A stretch of DNA of 64,000 nucleotides from Streptomyces geranii (lineage in GTDB: Bacteria; Actinomycetota; Actinomycetes; Streptomycetales; Streptomycetaceae). The DNA lies in contig NZ_PJME01000037.1 of assembly GCF_002954775.1 (NCBI RefSeq), forward strand, positions 33,314-97,313. Reading direction: 5' to 3'. Below the pieces are notes generated by a model, which made no database searches, was not told the DNA's origin, and worked only from the letters and a program-made list of their open reading frames with translations. The translations under genes were made by a program, and so were the position numbers. Positions 1-6,773 of the stretch are shown here, in pieces; the stretch's first letter is position 1; every line of letters starts with the position of its first letter.

Positions 1-1233
1 AACCTGACCCGGCACGAGCACGAAGTGTTCATCACCATCCCCCAGGCGGCGCGCACGGTGCGGCTGTGGGTGGCCGACTCGGGTGCGTTGGACGAGCCGA
101 TCGGTCCGTCTCCGCTGGTCACGGACGAGACGATGACCGCCGACTACACCAAGGGCAAGGCGCCGTGGGGTCAGGACCTGCGTGGCGATATGGCGGCACT
201 GAGCGTGTATCAGCGCCACCTGCTGATCACCGGGTTGTCGAACCAGGGCAAGACCGTCGCCCTGCGCTCCCTCGCGCTGTGGCTCGCGTTGGACAAGTCG
301 GTGCAGTTCTGGATCGGCGACCTCAAGGGCGTCGGTGACTGGAAGATGTTCTACGGCCTGGCCGACGTGCTGATCCAGGGCCCGACCGACGACCACGTCA
401 TCCAGGTGACCGAGATGGTCGAGAACGCGGTCGAGGAGATGAACCGCCGTATCCAGGCGCCGCCCGGAACGGTGTTCCCCGCCCTGATCGTGATCGTGGA
501 CGAAGCACAGATGGCGTTCATGTGCCCGGTCGTCGACGACGAGCGCCGCCCCTACGGCGGCTCCAAGGCCACGTCCCGGTATTTCATGGCGGTCCGCAAG
601 ATTCACAACCAGGGCCGCGCCGTGAACGTCCTGATGTGGCAGGGCACGCAGGACCCCACCGACCAGAACCTCCCCAAGCTCGTCCGGGAGGGTGCCCACA
701 CGCGGGCCTCGCTCGCGCTGGGCACGGAGTCTCAGGCGCGGATGGCGCTGGGGGACAAGGCAGTTGACGGCGGTGCGGCACCCAATCTGCTGCGTCCCGG
801 TCTGGATCAGGGAACCCTGGTCCTCGCCTCGTCCGGCATCGCCATTCCCGCCGGGCAGGCGTCCATCACGGTCCGCACGCACTACATCGACGACGACGCG
901 GCCGAAGCCATCACCGACCGCGCCAAGGCCATGCGCGCCGGCATCACCACCCTGCGCGTCGTCGACACCGGCGAGGAGCGAGACGCGCTCGCCGACATCG
1001 CGTCCGTGCTCGGGGATGCCCCGCGTGTGCTCACGCAGGAGGTTCTCAAGCGGCTGACCGTGCTGGACGCGGACGCCTACGGCGCCTGGTCGTTCATCGA
1101 CCTCAAGCGCGAGCTGGACGGCACCGGAGCCGAGCCCTACAAGTCGGACGGCCGCATGGTCGTCGGTGCCGAACGCGTCTCCCGCGCCCTCACCAACCGC
1201 GACAGCGACGGTTCCGCTTCCGCCGCCGAGTGA
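1..1233 (+). CDS. FtsK/SpoIIIE-type conjugative DNA translocase, TraB-like, 5-prime end outside window
   Basis: The reading frame is open from base 1, so the GTG at 25 is unlikely to be the true start and the protein continues to the left. The visible 410 residues carry a Walker A motif (GLSNQGKT, bases 232-255) and a Walker B motif (LIVIVDEAQ, about 484-510), followed by the GTQDPTDQNLP segment typical of FtsK-like conjugation ATPases. In Streptomyces such proteins form a membrane-anchored hexamer that pumps double-stranded DNA into the recipient and recognises short repeats (TRS) in the clt locus through a C-terminal winged helix. The C-terminal part here (after about residue 300) would hold that domain. 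A cluster of short repeats begins right at the stop codon, which fits this role. Confidence 0.85.
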   Translation, partial: NLTRHEHEVFITIPQAARTVRLWVADSGALDEPIGPSPLVTDETMTADYTKGKAPWGQDLRGDMAALSVYQRHLLITGLSNQGKTVALRSLALWLALDKSVQFWIGDLKGVGDWKMFYGLADVLIQGPTDDHVIQVTEMVENAVEEMNRRIQAPPGTVFPALIVIVDEAQMAFMCPVVDDERRPYGGSKATSRYFMAVRKIHNQGRAVNVLMWQGTQDPTDQNLPKLVREGAHTRASLALGTESQARMALGDKAVDGGAAPNLLRPGLDQGTLVLASSGIAIPAGQASITVRTHYIDDDAAEAITDRAKAMRAGITTLRVVDTGEERDALADIASVLGDAPRVLTQEVLKRLTVLDADAYGAWSFIDLKRELDGTGAEPYKSDGRMVVGAERVSRALTNRDSDGSASAAE

Positions 1234-1412
1234 CAGGGAGCCGACCCCCGGCGGGCCAGGGAGGAAGGGAGACCTCCCTGGCCCCCTCCCTGGCCCACCT
1301 CCCTGGGCCTGACCTGCACAAATGATCGCCAGGGAGTCAGGGAGGGGACGCAGGTCAGACCCCGAAAACCCCCTCCACAGCTCACCTGCCAGGGGGTGTC
1401 CCTGCCTCCCTG
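1234..1412. repeat. Cluster of CCTCCCTG/CAGGGAGG motifs after the translocase gene; candidate clt-like locus
   Basis: The 203-base gap between the translocase and the next gene contains eight copies of CAGGGAG(G) or its complement. Reverse-type copies are at 1234, 1256, 1329 and 1338; forward CCTCCCTG copies are at 1273, 1285, 1298 and 1405. Several extend to the 9-mer CCTCCCTGG. TraB proteins bind 8-bp repeats in clt, usually at or near the end of traB, so location and unit length fit. A regulator-binding cluster for the downstream membrane-protein gene is an equally simple alternative. One more CCAGGGAGG lies in the hairpin before int. Confidence 0.6.
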
Positions 1413-1436
1413 CCATACCGCCGGAAGGGATTCCGC

Positions 1437-1901
1437 ATGTACCCCGAGACCACCGGCCCCGCGCCCGCCGAACGGGCCGTGACCATCCACCAACCGACCC
1501 CGATACAACCCGTCATCGCCGTACCCGCGCCCCTCGTTCCCGTCCAGCCGGGCACCGTCCCGGCGGTCGCATCTGTCGTGCTGCCGGACGGGCGGGTCGT
1601 CACCGGCTACGCCATCGACCCCATGCGGCCCGAACCGGTCGCCACCCCGCCGGCCGTCTCCCGCACTGCGGTGAACGTCGCCCTCGGGGGCGTCGGATTC
1701 CTCGCCGTGTGCGGCGGACTGCTGCTCCTCACCACCTTCATCACCGCCCTCACCGCACTGATCACTCAGCTCATCACGCTCGCCGCTGTCATCTTCGGCG
1801 GCTGGATCGCCGTCCAGGTGTTCAGCGCGAGCGGCCACAAGGGCGGGACCACGGTCAACATCCGCAAGGCAGTCATCAAGCGCAACAAGTTCTACGGCTG
1901 A
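1437..1901 (+). CDS. Small membrane protein, Spd-like, of the AICE transfer module
   Basis: The product is 154 residues. ATG 1437 is preceded by GGAAGGGA at 1422-1429. The first 75 residues are rich in proline, alanine and valine. They are followed by two adjacent hydrophobic segments, about residues 80-98 and 102-122, separated by only a few residues. The C-terminal tail is basic (KGGTTVNIRKAVIKRNKFYG). Small two-helix membrane proteins next to traB in Streptomyces plasmids are commonly Spd proteins, which help spread the plasmid between mycelial compartments. The role here is inferred from position and topology only, as no family signature was recognised. Confidence 0.65.
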   Translation: MYPETTGPAPAERAVTIHQPTPIQPVIAVPAPLVPVQPGTVPAVASVVLPDGRVVTGYAIDPMRPEPVATPPAVSRTAVNVALGGVGFLAVCGGLLLLTTFITALTALITQLITLAAVIFGGWIAVQVFSASGHKGGTTVNIRKAVIKRNKFYG

Positions 1902-1908
1902 CCAACAG

Positions 1909-2256
1909 CTACGGGGAACCCAGTTCCTCATCAAGCACGTGCGGCCAGTTCCCGTGACCCAACTCCCCTGCCATGAGGAGATCGCGCCAGTCCGCCCGTG
2001 CGAGGCGGATCGCCGCACGGAACTGGTCGATGTCCCCGGCGGCAATGAACACGGCCGCAGCCAAGAGCCGCTCCGTGTCCTGTAGCGAGTTGGCGAGTTC
2101 GTCGGCCAGCACACGCAGGGCACCGGCCACTCCCCGCGCAACGTCGGCATCCGGAAAGTCCCGCCGAACTCTCGCGTGCAGACGAGCACTGATCACGTCT
2201 TCGGCCACGCCATCCCCCTCGCTCACAGCCAGCAACAGACAGGGCAGCCCCCGCAT
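1909..2256 (-). CDS. Small conserved hypothetical protein inside the AICE, opposite strand
   Basis: This 115-residue frame runs against the rest of the element, between the membrane-protein and PrimPol genes. Its second half (RDFPDADVARGVAGALRVL, then LLAAAVFIAAGDIDQFR and ADWRDLLMAGELGHGNWPHV) is a regular amphipathic helical sequence. It resembles small hypothetical proteins I associate with Streptomyces mobile elements. It does not look like a codon-shadow, because no plus-strand gene with a good ribosome site covers this stretch. The ATG at 2256 is chosen; a longer version starting at 2322 would overlap the PrimPol start head to head. No function is assigned. Confidence 0.5.
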   Translation of the reverse strand: MRGLPCLLLAVSEGDGVAEDVISARLHARVRRDFPDADVARGVAGALRVLADELANSLQDTERLLAAAVFIAAGDIDQFRAAIRLARADWRDLLMAGELGHGNWPHVLDEELGSP

Positions 2257-2320
2257 CTCGCCAAAGAACCGGGGCCGCCCTGATCCACCTGCCCTCAACA
2301 GACCTGTGGAGGCATCCAGC

Positions 2321-3187
2321 ATGACCCAACCCACCGACATTCGGCGAGCCCCCGAACACCTGCACACCGCGCTCAGCCTGGCGACGGCCGGTGTACCACC
2401 GCTGCCCCTGCGGGCGGGAAAGGTCCCGTTCGGCAACTGCCGCACCTGCGCGAACAACGCGTGCGGCGGCCGACCGAACATGAAAACCCCCGGCCCCTGC
2501 CACTGCCCGGCGCCCTGCCACGCATGGGCCGCCGCCACCACCGACACGACCGTCCTCAACTCGCCTGCATGGGCGAGGGCGTGGCGGGAAGCGGCGGCGG
2601 TCGCCTACCACCCCGGCGGCGCCGGCCTCACCGTCGTCGACCTCGACAACGCGGAAGCCATCGCGTGGGCCCGCACAGCGCTGCCCTCGACCTGCATCGT
2701 GCCGACAACCCGGGGTGAGCACTGGATCTACCAGGGCGTCATGCCGTCCGCCAACGCGGTCCGGCCCGGCGTCGACATCAAGTCCCTTATGGGATACGCC
2801 CGTTGGCGCGGATGGGGCAGCGGCGCCATGGCCGCCCTCCCGGGCGCTGTGCGTGCTCTGGCACTGACGGACCCCTCTCCCGCCCGTAGGGCGCCACAGA
2901 CCCTCTCAGCGCCCTTGGGAGGCCAAGGCGGACAGTGCCGCCACCGCTCGCCCGTGTTCCTGGACCGTGGGATCGCCATGGCGGAGCAGCACATCACCGG
3001 CGCCCGTGAGGCGGTGCACGCCACCGTCTACCGGACGTTCCTTGCGGTGCTGTTCACGCACGGCCGGTGCGGCTGCCTCACCGACACGCACGTCGCCCGG
3101 CTGTTCACCGCCGCGCAGGCCAAGGGCGAATCGCCCCGGCACTGCACCGACGCGTGGACCAACGCCCTCACCACGTTGGGACTGTGA
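2321..3187 (+). CDS. PrimPol-type replication protein (bifunctional DNA primase/polymerase N-terminal domain)
   Basis: The product is 288 residues. ATG 2321 has a clear GGAGG at 2308-2312; the frame is open further upstream but without a comparable ribosome site. The opening (HTALSLATAGVPPLPLRAGK) is the usual PrimPol start. A cysteine-rich stretch follows (CRTCANNACGG...CHCPAPCHAW). The metal-binding acidic pair lies in GLTVVDLDNAEAI, and the GVDIKSLMGY segment follows. In AICEs such proteins start replication of the excised circle. The stop codon is two bases before the next gene, so the two are almost certainly co-translated. The protein is short for the family because the ATPase part is a separate gene here. 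Confidence 0.8.
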   Translation: MTQPTDIRRAPEHLHTALSLATAGVPPLPLRAGKVPFGNCRTCANNACGGRPNMKTPGPCHCPAPCHAWAAATTDTTVLNSPAWARAWREAAAVAYHPGGAGLTVVDLDNAEAIAWARTALPSTCIVPTTRGEHWIYQGVMPSANAVRPGVDIKSLMGYARWRGWGSGAMAALPGAVRALALTDPSPARRAPQTLSAPLGGQGGQCRHRSPVFLDRGIAMAEQHITGAREAVHATVYRTFLAVLFTHGRCGCLTDTHVARLFTAAQAKGESPRHCTDAWTNALTTLGL

Positions 3188-3189
3188 CC

Positions 3190-4662
3190 ATGGCCGACGA
3201 CGACAAGAACCCCGCCCGCCAAATCATCACCGACTACGCGCAATCCCACTTCCGCTACTTCCGCACCCCGGACGGAACCGTGTACGCGCAGAAGAACGGC
3301 CAGCCCGTCGCCCGCCCCATCCGCTCCCAGGGCACCACCGGCAGCCACCGCCAGGAACTCATGGTCGGCCTCTACCGCGACGGACGCGGCGCCTTCAACG
3401 GCAGCGCGCTCAAAGAGGCACTGGACCTGATCGAAGCACTCGCCCTGACCGAGACCGTGCAGCCCGTGCACATCCGCGTCGCCCCGGGGTTCGACGGGGC
3501 GACCTGGCTGGACCTGGGACGCGATGACGGTCAGTCCGTGCGTATCCACCCCACAGGCTGGGACATCCTCACGCCCGACCCGCAGGAAGTGTGCTGGCGC
3601 CGTACCCAGCTCACCGGGGAACTTCCGCTGCCCGTCAAGGACACCGACGGCAAGGGCATCGATCTCCTGATGCGGCTGTGCAACTTCGCCAACTCGGAGA
3701 CTGAGTGCCTGGCCATCGCGTGGCTGATCGGCTGTCTCGGACCGTCCGTCCCCGTCCCCGCCCCGTTCCTCACCGGCCCGCAGGGCGCGGGCAAATCGAC
3801 CGGCGGGCGGATGCTCGTTCGGATCATCGAGGGCATGAGCGGGGACCTGCGCCGGGCCCCGAAAGACGAGGAGAACCTGATCGCGGCCGTGGCGGCCGGA
3901 TGGGTTACGGCCCTCGACAACCTCTCCCACATGACCCCCGATCTGTCCGACGCGATGTGCTGCATCGTCACCGGAGCCGAGAGCGTCAAGCGGGCCCTGT
4001 TCACCGACGGGGACGTGTTCCGCGTCGGCTACCGCCGCCCCCTGCTCCTGACCGGCATCGACGTCGGAGTCATCCGGCCCGATCTCGCCGAACGGCTTCT
4101 ACCCCTGCGCCTGGAGCGACCCAGCATCCGGCGTACCGAAGCGGATCTGTGGATCGACTACGCGGAAGCTCTGCCCGTCGTGCTCGGCTCGCTCCTCGAC
4201 CTTACGGTCAAGGTGCGTGCGGTGGCGGCGGAGACCCCGACCGACCTGCGGATGGCGGACTTCGCGCACCTGTGCGCGCAGCTCGATGCGGCAACCGGTC
4301 TCGGAGCGCTGCCCGCCTACCGGGCCAGCCTCGATGACCTCAACGACGACGTCATCGAGGGCGACCTGTTGGCGCAGACTGTCATTGAGCACGCGGCGGC
4401 CATGGAGGCGGGCGCGGAAGAGCGGATGACGTCCACGCAGTGGCTGCACTGCCTCAGCCGCGTCTACGCCGGCGACGAACTGCGCGCTCTGCCCAAGGGG
4501 TGGCCGACCACGGGCAAAGTCCTCTCCGACCGTCTCAAGCGGCTTCAGCCCACCCTCGCCGCCCGGGGCGTGATCATCGACTCCGGCCGCACCAAAGAGG
4601 GCCGCTACATCGAGATCACCCGGCTCGCCCCGCCCTCGCACGAGCAGGAACGGGCGTTCTGA
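3190..4662 (+). CDS. P-loop ATPase of the AICE replication module (helicase-like)
   Basis: The product is 490 residues and starts two bases after the PrimPol stop. A Walker A motif (GPQGAGKS, residues 196-203) and a likely Walker B (VTALDN, around residue 243) sit in a central ATPase domain. A TGIDVGVIRPDLAERLLPL segment is reminiscent of the arginine-finger region of D5/SF3-like helicases. The C-terminal 100 residues (WLHCLSRVYAGDELRALPKGWPTT) resemble a winged-helix domain with a basic end. The pairing of a PrimPol protein with a P-loop ATPase suggests origin melting or unwinding during element replication. The helicase role is inferred from this arrangement, not from a recognised named family. 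Confidence 0.75.
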   Translation: MADDDKNPARQIITDYAQSHFRYFRTPDGTVYAQKNGQPVARPIRSQGTTGSHRQELMVGLYRDGRGAFNGSALKEALDLIEALALTETVQPVHIRVAPGFDGATWLDLGRDDGQSVRIHPTGWDILTPDPQEVCWRRTQLTGELPLPVKDTDGKGIDLLMRLCNFANSETECLAIAWLIGCLGPSVPVPAPFLTGPQGAGKSTGGRMLVRIIEGMSGDLRRAPKDEENLIAAVAAGWVTALDNLSHMTPDLSDAMCCIVTGAESVKRALFTDGDVFRVGYRRPLLLTGIDVGVIRPDLAERLLPLRLERPSIRRTEADLWIDYAEALPVVLGSLLDLTVKVRAVAAETPTDLRMADFAHLCAQLDAATGLGALPAYRASLDDLNDDVIEGDLLAQTVIEHAAAMEAGAEERMTSTQWLHCLSRVYAGDELRALPKGWPTTGKVLSDRLKRLQPTLAARGVIIDSGRTKEGRYIEITRLAPPSHEQERAF

Positions 4663-4685
4663 CCGGCGCCACCCACCACGCACAA

Positions 4686-4724
4686 GCAAGAGGAGCACCC
4701 CCCAGCGAGGCGTGCTCCTCTTGC
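4686..4724 (+). terminator. Hairpin terminator after the replication module
   Basis: A perfect 13-bp stem, GCAAGAGGAGCAC (4686-4698) with GTGCTCCTCTTGC (4712-4724), encloses a 13-base loop. It lies 23 bases after the ATPase stop codon and separates the replication genes from the repeat array and xis-int. Confidence 0.75.
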
Positions 4725-4841
4725 TGTTCGCCGCCGCGCGGCGCCCCGAGGACGTGCCGCGAAGCGGCCCCTTCTTCGCTCCCTGAGATGCACCCACACC
4801 ACCACAGACAGCCCCTCTTTTTTTCCTAAGTAGGGGAAGGC

Positions 4842-5050
4842 TGCGTCACCTGCGTCACCCGACCCCACAAAACGGTGGGTGACCTGCGCAGACAGGGGTG
4901 ACGCAGACGGCATGTCTCTGCGTCATCGTGCGTCACCTGCGTCATCGGTGACGGACAGCCTGCGTCACCGATGACGCACGCCCAACTCTCTGCGTCACCC
5001 CAAAACCGCAGGTCAGGGCCACGCGTGACGCAGATGACGCGGGTGACGCA
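4842..5050. repeat. Iteron-like array of TGCGTCA/TGACGCA motifs upstream of xis
   Basis: Eleven exact 7-mers occur in 209 bases. TGCGTCA starts at 4842, 4851, 4919, 4929, 4938, 4961 and 4991; TGACGCA starts at 4899, 4972, 5026 and 5044. A variant, TGACGCG, is at 5035. Many copies extend to TGCGTCACC/GGTGACGCA, and some pair into local palindromes such as TGCGTCACCGATGACGCA (4961-4978). The array fills the 456-base non-coding gap between the replication ATPase and xis. It could be a replication origin bound by the PrimPol/ATPase proteins, Xis binding sites, or operators of an element-encoded repressor. Confidence 0.85.
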
Positions 5051-5118
5051 GAAATTCCCACCTCGGACACACACGACGCCCCCCCCAGCACGCTCGGCCC
5101 GCGCACGGAGGACACGCC

Positions 5119-5361
5119 ATGAGCAGCGCACGTGAACATCCGGACCCGCGCGCCACCCTCCGAGGTGGCCTCCCGGACCAGTACCTCACCCCCGACGACA
5201 TCGCCACGCTGCTAAAGGTGCCCAAAGAGACCGTCTACCAGTGGCGCAAGAAGCACACCGGCCCGCCCAGCTTCCGCATCGGCAAACACGTCCGTTACGA
5301 CCCCGCCGTCGTCCACGCCTACATCGCCCAAAGCATGGCCGACGACCGGACCGCCGCCTGA
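5119..5361 (+). CDS. xis: Excisionase, MerR-type helix-turn-helix
   Basis: The product is 80 residues. ATG 5119 is preceded by GGAGG at 5107-5111. The core (YLTPDDIATLLKVPKETVYQWRKK, residues about 22-45) is the winged helix-turn-helix of the small excisionase/HTH_17 family. The tail (FRIGKHVRYDPAVVHAYIA) is the usual beta-wing and closing helix. Such proteins bend attachment-site DNA and bias the integrase toward excision. It lies 87 bases before int, as in other AICEs. The repeat array immediately upstream may be where it, or a repressor of it, binds. Confidence 0.9.
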   Translation: MSSAREHPDPRATLRGGLPDQYLTPDDIATLLKVPKETVYQWRKKHTGPPSFRIGKHVRYDPAVVHAYIAQSMADDRTAA

Positions 5362-5390
5362 CCCCCAGGCGCACCGCACAGCTCAACACC

Positions 5391-5419
5391 CCAGGGAGGG
5401 CCACCCCGTGGCCCTCCCT
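5391..5419. promoter_or_regulatory. Perfect hairpin between xis and int containing the CCAGGGAGG motif
   Basis: Arms AGGGAGGGCCAC (5393-5404) and GTGGCCCTCCCT (5408-5419) pair perfectly around a 3-base loop, 30 bases before the int start. CCAGGGAGG (5391-5399) matches the repeat family at 1234-1412. It may attenuate int relative to xis or be a binding site of the same protein. Confidence 0.6.
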
Positions 5420-5448
5420 TCCCCATGCCCAGAAGGGACCGCCGCCGC

Positions 5449-6675
5449 ATGGCTGGCCACATCCAAGACCGCTGGTACAAGACCGAAACCGACACCAACG
5501 GCAAGACCCACCGCGTCAAAAGCGACCGTTACGGCATCGGACTCCGCTACCGCGCCCGGTACATCGGCCCGGACGGCACCGAGAGGTCCAAGAGCTTCCC
5601 CGACCGTCAGAAGCGGCTCGCCGAGCAGTGGCTGACGGGCATCGAAGCCGATATGAACTGCGGCCACTACATCGACCCGAAAGCCGCCCGGATCACCTTC
5701 AAGACCTATGCCGAGAAGTGGCTCAAGACCCACAGCGCGGACGTGTCGAGTCAGATCGTGACCGAACAGAGGCTGCGCCTTCATGCGCTCCCGGTACTCG
5801 GTTCCCGCCCCCTGGACTCGTTCCGCCCCGAACACATCCGCGAACTCGTGAGCGTCCTGGAGAGGGACCCTGCCGTTAGTGGCTCCTACGCGCGGAACAT
5901 CTACGGCGACGTACGAGCAGTGCTCAGTGCGGCAGTCGACGACGGCCTGTTGCCCCGGAACCCGTGCGGCGCGAGGTCCGTCCGCCCGCCAGCAGTCGAG
6001 AAGCGGCGCGTCGAACCGTGGCTGGCCTCACAGGTGCACGCGGTCCGCGCGGCGCTCCCCGAGCGCTACCAGGCTGTGGTGAACCTTGGAGCGGGATGCG
6101 GGCTGCGTCAGGGGGAGATCGTCGGGCTCGCTGAGGACGCGCTCGACTTCGACGGCGCCACGCTGCACGTGGTCCGGCAAGTGAAGCTCATCCGGGGAAA
6201 GGCCGTGTTCGCCCCGCCGAAGTGCAACAAGGAGCGGGACGTGCCCTTGCCGCCCTCAGTTGCCGAAGCCATACGGGCCCACATGGACGCGCACAAGCCC
6301 GTTGAGATCACCCTTCCGTGGCGGAAGCCTGACGGCCCCATGGTGTCGGCTCGTCTCCTGTTCACGAACACAGCGAACGGGATCGTCTGGCGGAGCAACT
6401 TCAACGTGCAGGAGTGGAAGCGCGCGCTCGCTGCTGCGGGCCTGATCTCCGAAGCCGAGAAGGGCAGCAAGTACGTGTCCGCACGCGAGCACGGCATGCA
6501 CGCGCTGAGGCACTTCTACGCGTCCGCGCTGTTGGACGCAGGGGAGAACATCAAGGCCGTCAGTCAGTACCTTGGGCACTCCGACCCGGGACTCACCTTG
6601 CGCGTGTACGCACATCTCATGCCCGACAGCCGTGAACGGACACAGCGAGCAGTCGACGCAGTTTTCGCTCCGTAG
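5449..6675 (+). CDS. int: Tyrosine site-specific integrase
   Basis: The product is 408 residues. ATG 5449 is chosen because AGAAGGGA (5431-5438) precedes it; an in-frame ATG at 5425 has no ribosome site. The layout is an N-terminal arm-binding region, a SAM-like core-binding domain (about 82-170) and a C-terminal catalytic domain. The catalytic set is visible: Arg220 (CGLRQGE), a lysine in the beta-hairpin (CNKERDVPLP), His351 and Arg354 (HALRHF), His377 (YLGHSD) and Tyr387 (LRVYAHL). It catalyses integration, and with Xis excision, at an attachment site, typically a tRNA gene in AICEs. The target cannot be read from this window. Confidence 0.95.
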   Translation: MAGHIQDRWYKTETDTNGKTHRVKSDRYGIGLRYRARYIGPDGTERSKSFPDRQKRLAEQWLTGIEADMNCGHYIDPKAARITFKTYAEKWLKTHSADVSSQIVTEQRLRLHALPVLGSRPLDSFRPEHIRELVSVLERDPAVSGSYARNIYGDVRAVLSAAVDDGLLPRNPCGARSVRPPAVEKRRVEPWLASQVHAVRAALPERYQAVVNLGAGCGLRQGEIVGLAEDALDFDGATLHVVRQVKLIRGKAVFAPPKCNKERDVPLPPSVAEAIRAHMDAHKPVEITLPWRKPDGPMVSARLLFTNTANGIVWRSNFNVQEWKRALAAAGLISEAEKGSKYVSAREHGMHALRHFYASALLDAGENIKAVSQYLGHSDPGLTLRVYAHLMPDSRERTQRAVDAVFAP

Positions 6676-6690
6676 AACCCTTCGTTCCAC

Positions 6691-6728
6691 CAACCTGTGG
6701 CAGGACGTCTCAGTTCTGCCACAGGTTG
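6691..6728 (+). terminator. Perfect hairpin after int
   Basis: CAACCTGTGGCAG (6691-6703) pairs with CTGCCACAGGTTG (6716-6728) around a 12-base loop, beginning 15 bases after the int stop. Position and symmetry suggest a terminator. A role in the attachment site cannot be excluded, since att sites commonly lie here. Confidence 0.6.
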
Positions 6729-6773
6729 CCCAATTCAAGACTGCGACGAAGCACCGCAGGTTATGACGAGACC

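Larger units (their letters stand above)
1..6728. mobile_element. Integrase-proximal part of an actinomycete integrative and conjugative element (AICE)
   Basis: This stretch has the compact AICE layout: FtsK/TraB-type DNA translocase, small Spd-like membrane protein, PrimPol-type replication protein, P-loop replication ATPase, MerR-type excisionase and tyrosine integrase, all on the plus strand apart from one small reverse gene. AICEs move double-stranded DNA with a single TraB-like translocase and replicate briefly after excision. The left end lies outside the window. The right end is set at the hairpin after int, because AICE integrases normally sit beside their attachment site. I could not find a tRNA 3-prime end or direct-repeat att core, so this boundary is inferred. 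The AT-richer gene at 6774-7967 may also belong to the element. Confidence 0.8.

Noticed and set aside
1234..1412. CRISPR array
   Set aside because: Units are only 7-9 bases, irregularly spaced and in both orientations.
1137..2189. 350-residue minus-strand frame across the translocase end and membrane-protein gene
   Set aside because: Runs through the repeat cluster with no recognisable protein features; only the separate frame at 1909-2256 looks protein-like.
4842..5050. CRISPR array
   Set aside because: Short bidirectional motifs without repeat-spacer periodicity.
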